64,000 nucleotides of DNA from an uncultured Arcanobacterium sp. Lineage in GTDB: Bacteria > Actinomycetota > Actinomycetes > Actinomycetales > Actinomycetaceae. The stretch covers positions 62,001 to 126,000 of the forward strand of contig CAMCHI010000001.1 of assembly GCA_945874735.1 (NCBI GenBank), read 5' to 3'. Position 1 is the stretch's first letter; each line of letters begins with the position of its first letter. A model generated the notes under the pieces. That model was not told the DNA's origin and did not search any database. It worked only from the letters and a program-made list of their open reading frames with translations. Below, piece by piece: positions 58,007-64,000 of this stretch. Position numbers and translations under genes: made by a program.

Positions 58007-58365
58007 ATCCTTATGTTCCAATTTTGATCATGATTGCCGCTGCTGCCTTAGTGGCATTTGGCGGCTTAGTAGCTTCGGCTATTCTTGGTCCAAAACAATA
58101 CAATCGCGTTAAAGTGCTTAACTATGAATGTGGAGTGGAAGCCACTCCGGATGGCGGCACTGCGCGTCGCTTCCCTATTAAGTATTTTTTGACGGCTATG
58201 ACTTTCATTATCTTCGATATTGAAGTTATCTTCCTTTACCCGTGGGCAGTTTCTAATGATCAGCTTGGGTTATTTGGTTTGATTGCTATGGCAACCTTCG
58301 TATTGCTAATTACCGTGCCATTTATTTATGAATGGCGTCGTGGCGGTTTGGATTGGAGTGAATAA
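58003..58365 (+). CDS. nuoA: NADH-quinone oxidoreductase subunit A
   Basis: YECGVEATPDGGTARRFPIKYFLTAMTFIIFDIEVIFLYPWA. Confidence 0.97.
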   Translation: MNPYVPILIMIAAAALVAFGGLVASAILGPKQYNRVKVLNYECGVEATPDGGTARRFPIKYFLTAMTFIIFDIEVIFLYPWAVSNDQLGLFGLIAMATFVLLITVPFIYEWRRGGLDWSE

Positions 58366-58368
58366 GTA

Positions 58369-58926
58369 ATGGGATTAGAAGAAAAAATTCCGCAAGGAAT
58401 TGGCTTAACCTCACTAGAAGCAGTGCTAGGTTGGGCACGTGCCCGTTCTCCTTGGCCAGTCACGATGGGCTTGGCGTGCTGTGCAATTGAAATGATGGCT
58501 TTCGGCGCTACCCGTTATGATGCTTCCCGTATCGGCATGGAAGTGTTCCGTGCTTCGCCTCGTCATGCCGACTTAATGATTATCTCGGGACGGGTGAGCC
58601 ATAAAATGGCTCCCGTAGTACGCAATATCTATGATCAAATGGCTGCACCTAAATGGGTAATTTCTATGGGTGCTTGTGCCTCTACCGGCGGTATGTTCAA
58701 CAACTATGCGCTAGTACAAGGCATTGACCATATTGTGCCGGTAGATATTTATTTACCTGGTTGCCCGCCTCGTCCAGAAATGTTGATTAACGCGATTTTT
58801 GAGTTACGTAACCAGTTAATGGAGAAAGCTCCAATTGGAAAACACCGCATTGAGATGTGTAAAGCTGCCGAAGAAGCTGCTTTGCGGGCTGAACCAATTG
58901 AATTGCAGAAAGGACTACTAGCATGA
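58369..58926 (+). CDS. nuoB: NADH-quinone oxidoreductase subunit B
   Basis: [69 protein letters not shown]. Confidence 0.98.
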   Translation: MGLEEKIPQGIGLTSLEAVLGWARARSPWPVTMGLACCAIEMMAFGATRYDASRIGMEVFRASPRHADLMIISGRVSHKMAPVVRNIYDQMAAPKWVISMGACASTGGMFNNYALVQGIDHIVPVDIYLPGCPPRPEMLINAIFELRNQLMEKAPIGKHRIEMCKAAEEAALRAEPIELQKGLLA

Positions 58927-59645
58927 GCGAACAGCTAAACGACTTAGTAGTAGCTCCTAATCAGGCAGGAAATGGTGCAGTAGGGGCAGAAAGTTTAGGC
59001 TTACGCACTGGAATGTGGGGAGTACACGGCAGTGCCGACACTACTGGTTTTAGTGATTTCAGAGAAGAAATCAGTATTTCCGCGCCAGCTACACGTCCAT
59101 ATGGCGGATGGTTTGATGAAGTAGTAGATATTCTTATCGAGTTACTTAATGCCAATGGTTACGATCCAGCTACTGTGATTGAAAAAGTCGTGGTAGATCG
59201 GGAACAATTAGTAATTTTCGTGCAACGGGAACGGATTCAAGAAGTAGCACGTTATTTGCGCGATGACCAAGATTTGCGTTTTGAGATGTGCCTTGGAGTT
59301 TCTGCCGTCCACTATCCACATGATAAAGGACGAGAACTACACGCTTATATTCCATTCTTCTCCATCACGCACAATCGTATGTTGGCTTTAGAAGTAGCAA
59401 TTCCAGAAGCAGATCCGCATATGCCATCCCTAGCACCTATATATCCGGGTGCTGACTGGCCAGAACGCGAAGCATTCGACTTAATGGGAATTATTTTTGA
59501 CGGTCATCCAGGTTTAGCGCGCTCTGCAATGCCTGACGATTGGGTAGGACACCCACAGCGCAAGGATTACCCGCTAGGTGGTATTCCAGTTGAATATAAG
59601 GGCGCTGTAATTCCGCCACCGGACACTCGGAGGGAGTACAACTAA
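58923..59645 (+). CDS. nuoC: NADH-quinone oxidoreductase subunit C
   Basis: [49 protein letters not shown]. Confidence 0.96.
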   Translation: MSEQLNDLVVAPNQAGNGAVGAESLGLRTGMWGVHGSADTTGFSDFREEISISAPATRPYGGWFDEVVDILIELLNANGYDPATVIEKVVVDREQLVIFVQRERIQEVARYLRDDQDLRFEMCLGVSAVHYPHDKGRELHAYIPFFSITHNRMLALEVAIPEADPHMPSLAPIYPGADWPEREAFDLMGIIFDGHPGLARSAMPDDWVGHPQRKDYPLGGIPVEYKGAVIPPPDTRREYN

Positions 59646-60994
59646 TGGTAGAAGTAATGCCACGGGCAACTAAAGCCTTTGTAGAAGATCCTAATGCTAA
59701 TTATCCGGAGTTTAATGCAGTAGGTGGCGACTGGGCACAAATTGCGAAAGAAGCCGAAGAACTAGGTGAAGAGCGCATTGTGGTTAATCTTGGCCCAGTG
59801 CATCCAGCTACTCACGGCGTGTTGCGTTTGCAAGTAGAACTAGACGGCGAAACCATCGAAGAAATTCGTGTAGCTACTGGTTTTTTGCATACGGGTATTG
59901 AGAAAAATATGGAATACCGCACCTGGACGCAAGGTGTAGCTTTCTGTACGCGCATGGATTACTTAGCTCCAATTTTCCAAGAAGTAGCTTACTGCTTAGC
60001 AGTAGAGAAACTGTTAGGAATTACTGAGCAGATTCCAGAGCGTGCTAGTGCAATCCGAGTATTGTTAATGGAACTTACTCGTATTAGCTCACATATCGTG
60101 GCTATTGGTTCTGGTGGTAATGAATTAGGTGCTACCACCATGATGACCTTAGCTTTCCGGTTGCGTGAAGATATTTTGCGTATCTTGGAAGATATAACTG
60201 GTCTGCGTATGAACCATGAATTTATTCGTCCTGGAGGAGTGCTAGAAGATATTCCTGCAGACGGTATTGAATACATTAAAGATAAGCTACCTAATATCCG
60301 CAATACCATTTCGGAAATGCAGGATTTGACGATGGCTAATCCTATTTTCAAGATTCGCCATGTAGATGTAGCAGTTTCTCCGCTATCTTCTATGATGGCT
60401 TTATCTATGACTGGCCCGTCGGTGCGCGCCGCAGGAGTGCCTTGGGACTTACGCAAGACTCAACCATACTGCGGATATGAAAAGTATGAGTTTGATGTAC
60501 CAGTAGCGGATAAAGCAGATGCTTACAATCGTGTATTAATCCGTTTTGAAGAGTGCTATCAATCTTTGCGTATCATCTACCAAGTATTAGACCAGTTAGA
60601 AAAGACTGCTGGGGAGCCAGTAATGGTGGCTGATAAAAAAATTGCATGGCCAGCTCAGCTTTCCATTTCCACGGACGGACAGGGGCAATCCTTAGGGCAC
60701 GTTCAAGAAATTATGACTGAATCTATGGAATCTCTAATTCACCATTTCAAGTTGGTAACAGAAGGTTTCAGAGTTCCCCCTGGACAAGTATTCCAGCTGA
60801 TTGAACATCCTAAAGGGGTGATGGGCGTGCATTTAGTTTCAGACGGAGGAACTCGTCCTTACCGCGCGCATTTCCGGGATCCTGGTTTTAATAATTTGCA
60901 GTCTTTGAGCGTAATGGCAGAAGGGGCAATGTTGGCAGATACTATCGTAGCGTTAGCAATGATTGACCCAGTGATGGGAGGGGTGGATCGCTAA
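59645..60994 (+). CDS. nuoD: NADH-quinone oxidoreductase subunit D
   Basis: NLGPVHPATHGVLRLQVELDGE, GFLHTGIEKNMEYRTW, DPVMGGVDR C-terminus. Confidence 0.98.
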   Translation: MVEVMPRATKAFVEDPNANYPEFNAVGGDWAQIAKEAEELGEERIVVNLGPVHPATHGVLRLQVELDGETIEEIRVATGFLHTGIEKNMEYRTWTQGVAFCTRMDYLAPIFQEVAYCLAVEKLLGITEQIPERASAIRVLLMELTRISSHIVAIGSGGNELGATTMMTLAFRLREDILRILEDITGLRMNHEFIRPGGVLEDIPADGIEYIKDKLPNIRNTISEMQDLTMANPIFKIRHVDVAVSPLSSMMALSMTGPSVRAAGVPWDLRKTQPYCGYEKYEFDVPVADKADAYNRVLIRFEECYQSLRIIYQVLDQLEKTAGEPVMVADKKIAWPAQLSISTDGQGQSLGHVQEIMTESMESLIHHFKLVTEGFRVPPGQVFQLIEHPKGVMGVHLVSDGGTRPYRAHFRDPGFNNLQSLSVMAEGAMLADTIVALAMIDPVMGGVDR

Positions 60995-61674
60995 TGTCAG
61001 AAAATTACAGTCCAGAAGTAGAAGCGCGGTTACGTGTCGATGCGGCAGCCGTAATTGCGCGCTATCCCCAATCCCGTTCGGCAATTATGCCGTTATTGCA
61101 TTTAATTCAATCCGAGGATGGCTTTTGCTCGCCCCGCGGCATTGTATTAGTAGCAGATATTTTAGGGCTAACTCGTGCCCAAGTATCTGCTGTAGCTACT
61201 TTCTACTCCCAATATCGCCGTCATCCTAACGGAGAATACAACGTAGGAGTATGCACCAATTCCCTATGCGCAGTAATGGGTGGAGATATTATTTGGGATG
61301 AACTTACCGAATATGTGGGCGTAGGGCACGATGAAACTACCGCTGATGGAAAAATTACCTTAGAGCGTTTAGAGTGCAATGCAGGTTGCGATTATGCGCC
61401 AGTAATTATGGTGAATTGGGAATTCTTTGATAATCAAACCCCCACTAGCGCCAAACAAATAGTAGACGATATTCGCGCTGGTAAAGACATTCACCCCACA
61501 CGCGGAGCAGATAAAGTACATACTTTTAAAGAAATTGAACGTGTATTGGCCGGTTTTGAGGACGGGCACGTAGATGAGGGCGTAGGAGCGGGAGAAGCAT
61601 CTTTACGTGGCTTGCGTATTGCCCGAGAAAAAGGTTGGACAGTTCCACAACCTAAGGAAGGAGCAGCCCAATGA
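60994..61674 (+). CDS. nuoE: NADH-quinone oxidoreductase subunit E
   Basis: ATFYSQYRRHPNGEYNVGVCTNSLCAVMGGD and LECNAGCDYAPVIMVN [2Fe-2S] ligands. Confidence 0.96.
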   Translation: MSENYSPEVEARLRVDAAAVIARYPQSRSAIMPLLHLIQSEDGFCSPRGIVLVADILGLTRAQVSAVATFYSQYRRHPNGEYNVGVCTNSLCAVMGGDIIWDELTEYVGVGHDETTADGKITLERLECNAGCDYAPVIMVNWEFFDNQTPTSAKQIVDDIRAGKDIHPTRGADKVHTFKEIERVLAGFEDGHVDEGVGAGEASLRGLRIAREKGWTVPQPKEGAAQ

Positions 61675-63014
61675 CAGAATTTACTGGGCCGGGGCTATTA
61701 GCACCTGTTTTGAGTGATAACTGGGATCAAGCTCGTTCTTGGACATTAGAAACTTACCGCAATGGTGGTGGTTACCAAGCATTAGCTAAAGCTTGGGAAT
61801 TAAAATCGCAAGATGAAGCTGCTATTACCAACCTAGTAAAAGAATCTGGGTTGCGTGGACGTGGCGGAGCTGGCTTCCCAACTGGTCTGAAATGGTCGTT
61901 CTTACCAGTGCCAGATGGTGGTCCACGCTATCTGGTAGTAAACGCAGACGAATCAGAACCAGGTACTTGTAAAGACATCCCGTTTATGATGGCAAATCCG
62001 CATCTGCTAATTGAAGGCATGGCTATTTGTATGCTGGCAATTGGTGGTAATCACGGATTTATTTATCTACGTGGTGAAGTAGTACATGTTTATCGCCGTT
62101 TGTTAGCAGCAGTACGGGAAGCTCGAGAAGCTGGTATTCTCGGTAAAGGTTTAGGACCAAATAAAGATTACGATTTAGACATTACCGTACACGCAGGCGC
62201 GGGCGCTTATATTTGTGGTGAAGAAACTGCTCTGCTTGATTCTTTAGAAGGTTTCCGCGGTCAGCCGCGCTTAAAACCACCTTTCCCAGCAGTGGCTGGT
62301 TTGTACGCTCGCCCCACAGTAGTAAATAACGTAGAATCCATTGCTTCCGTGCCAGGTATTATTAAGCACGGTGTGGAATGGTTTACTAAGATGGGTGAAG
62401 GCACGCAAAACTCGCGTGGGCACGGGTTATTCTCGCTTTCGGGACACGTGAAGAATCCTGGACAGTATGAAGCACCTTTCGGAATCACCATGCGGGAATT
62501 AATCGACTTAGCAGGCGGTATCCGTGAAGGTCACGAGCTTAAGTTCTTCGTAGTAGGTGGTTCGTCAGTGCCTATCTGGACTGCTGAACATTTAGATATT
62601 CCATTGGGATACGAAGAAGTAGCAGGGGGTGGATCGATGCTGGCCACTCGTGCAATCCAGATTTTTGACGAAACCGTATCGGTAGTGCGGGTAATTTCGC
62701 GGTGGACTGATTTTTATCAGCATGAATCTTGCGGTAAGTGTACTCCATGTAGAGAAGGTACTTTCTGGATGCGCCAAATTATGCACCGTTTAGAACAAGG
62801 TAAAGGTCAGCCAGGAGATGTAGATTTGCTACATGAAATAGCTAGCAATATTGCGGGACGTTCTTTCTGTGCTTTAGGAGATGCGGCTGCTACTCCAGTG
62901 CTTTCCGGTATTGAAAAATTCCGTGCAGAATTTGAACAAGGCTATACCACGCCGTGGCATGAAATTTATCCAGCAGAAAAATCGGCTCTTTTTAACGAAG
63001 TAGGTGCTAAGTGA
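61671..63014 (+). CDS. nuoF: NADH-quinone oxidoreductase subunit F
   Basis: [46 protein letters not shown]. Confidence 0.98.
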   Translation: MTEFTGPGLLAPVLSDNWDQARSWTLETYRNGGGYQALAKAWELKSQDEAAITNLVKESGLRGRGGAGFPTGLKWSFLPVPDGGPRYLVVNADESEPGTCKDIPFMMANPHLLIEGMAICMLAIGGNHGFIYLRGEVVHVYRRLLAAVREAREAGILGKGLGPNKDYDLDITVHAGAGAYICGEETALLDSLEGFRGQPRLKPPFPAVAGLYARPTVVNNVESIASVPGIIKHGVEWFTKMGEGTQNSRGHGLFSLSGHVKNPGQYEAPFGITMRELIDLAGGIREGHELKFFVVGGSSVPIWTAEHLDIPLGYEEVAGGGSMLATRAIQIFDETVSVVRVISRWTDFYQHESCGKCTPCREGTFWMRQIMHRLEQGKGQPGDVDLLHEIASNIAGRSFCALGDAAATPVLSGIEKFRAEFEQGYTTPWHEIYPAEKSALFNEVGAK

Positions 63015-64000
63015 CCACGCAAACTCCGGTAGAAATGATTGAGCTTAAAGTAGACGGCAAATCAGTTAGCGTGCCTAAAGGTACGTTAATTATTCGAGCA
63101 GCCGAAAAAGTAGGCGTACATATTCCGCGCTTCTGCGATCATCCTTTGTTGAAACCAGCAGCAGCTTGTCGGCAGTGTCTAGTGGAAGTAGCTATGCCTA
63201 ATCGAGATGGCGTAGTAGCTAAAATGCCAAAACCGCAGCCGGCTTGCGCAGTTACGGTTGCACCACAGATGGAAGTGTATTCGGCTAAGAGTTCTCCCGT
63301 GGCAGAAAAAGCTCAGCACGGTATCATGGAATTCTTACTGATCAACCATCCAATGGACTGCCCAGTATGTGATAAAGCAGGTGAATGTCCGCTCCAAAAT
63401 CAAGCGATGACTGATGGTAGAACTAAGTCGCGTTTTGTGGATATTAAGCGTACATATCCTAAGCCTATTTCAGTTTCTTCCCAGATTCTGCTGGATCGTG
63501 ACCGCTGTATTCTCTGTCAGCGTTGTACTCGTTTCTCCAGCCAAATCGCGGGCGATCCTTTCATTCAATTACAGGGACGTGGAGGCGGTACTCCTGGATA
63601 CGGTATTCATGCTTTGCATGGCTCCCAAATCGGCAACTTTGATGCCACTACCTTAGATTTTGCTACTACCGAGGGCAAGCACGCTCCTGTGGTAGAAAAT
63701 GAAGTAGTAGGTCCACAAGGTGTCGCTGGACATTGTGGTGGCTTTGCTGCTGGCCCAGTGGGAGTAGCAGAAGCAGACGTAGAAGGAAAGCCGTTTGCTT
63801 CTTATTTCTCAGGTAACGTTATTCAGATTTGTCCAGTGGGTGCGCTCACTTCAGCAGCTTATCGTTTCCGTGCCCGTCCATTCGATTTAGTTTCGGTAGA
63901 TTCTATAACTGAACATGACGCATCGGGTGCAGCTTTACGTGTAGACTATCGACGCGGTGCGGTAGTGCGCCGGTTAGCTGGTAGTGATCCAGCAGTAAAC
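63011..64000 (+). CDS. nuoG: NADH-quinone oxidoreductase subunit G, N-terminal part (truncated by window edge; absent from track)
   Basis: GTG start overlapping the nuoF stop; open to 64000; [92 protein letters not shown]. Confidence 0.96.
   Translation, partial: MTTQTPVEMIELKVDGKSVSVPKGTLIIRAAEKVGVHIPRFCDHPLLKPAAACRQCLVEVAMPNRDGVVAKMPKPQPACAVTVAPQMEVYSAKSSPVAEKAQHGIMEFLLINHPMDCPVCDKAGECPLQNQAMTDGRTKSRFVDIKRTYPKPISVSSQILLDRDRCILCQRCTRFSSQIAGDPFIQLQGRGGGTPGYGIHALHGSQIGNFDATTLDFATTEGKHAPVVENEVVGPQGVAGHCGGFAAGPVGVAEADVEGKPFASYFSGNVIQICPVGALTSAAYRFRARPFDLVSVDSITEHDASGAALRVDYRRGAVVRRLAGSDPAVN

Noticed and set aside
59989-60456. 155-aa minus-strand ORF in nuoD
   Set aside because: Antisense shadow of nuoD.
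63414-63656. 80-aa plus-strand ORF near the right edge
   Set aside because: Out of frame with nuoG, which reads open from GTG 63011 to the window end.
1-64000. CRISPR arrays, transposases, toxin-antitoxin pairs, secondary-metabolite or defense clusters
   Set aside because: None recognized when reading the ORFs and intergenic regions; gene content is housekeeping and catabolic.

Overview
The window is a chromosomal segment that looks like a lower-GC actinobacterium. I infer Actinomycetaceae-like from gene content and synteny remembered from Mycobacterium; no search was run. It is dense with housekeeping and metabolic genes: araB-araD, tdh-kbl, an MFS transporter plus GH1 glycosidase, ppdK, an NlpC/P60 hydrolase, ppa, the PBP4-zincin-tilS-hpt-ftsH-folE-folP-folBK-DUF3180 block, two PH-domain proteins, DUF2520-panC-panD-lysS, a glycerol/G3P regulon (glpK, glpF, glpABC and a divergent SorC-type regulator), radA, a Trk/Ktr K+ uptake pair, an excisionase-like HTH gene with a tiny bS22 gene, a large menaquinone cluster (menA,E,B,C,D,F,G plus a geranylgeranyl-reductase-like gene), and nuoA-G running off the right edge. 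I saw no CRISPR array, transposon, prophage, rRNA or tRNA. I did not find a clearly new multi-gene system. The items most worth a second look are: a 32-codon bS22 gene missing from the ORF track; a 37-aa sORF coupled by ATGA overlap to nuoA; a 50-nt hairpin abutting the ftsH Shine-Dalgarno together with an unusual ~104-aa N-terminal FtsH extension; a basic, disordered single-pass membrane protein next to radA; an insertion in NuoG; a very compact menF/menG divergent promoter; and several long, structured, unexplained intergenic regions.
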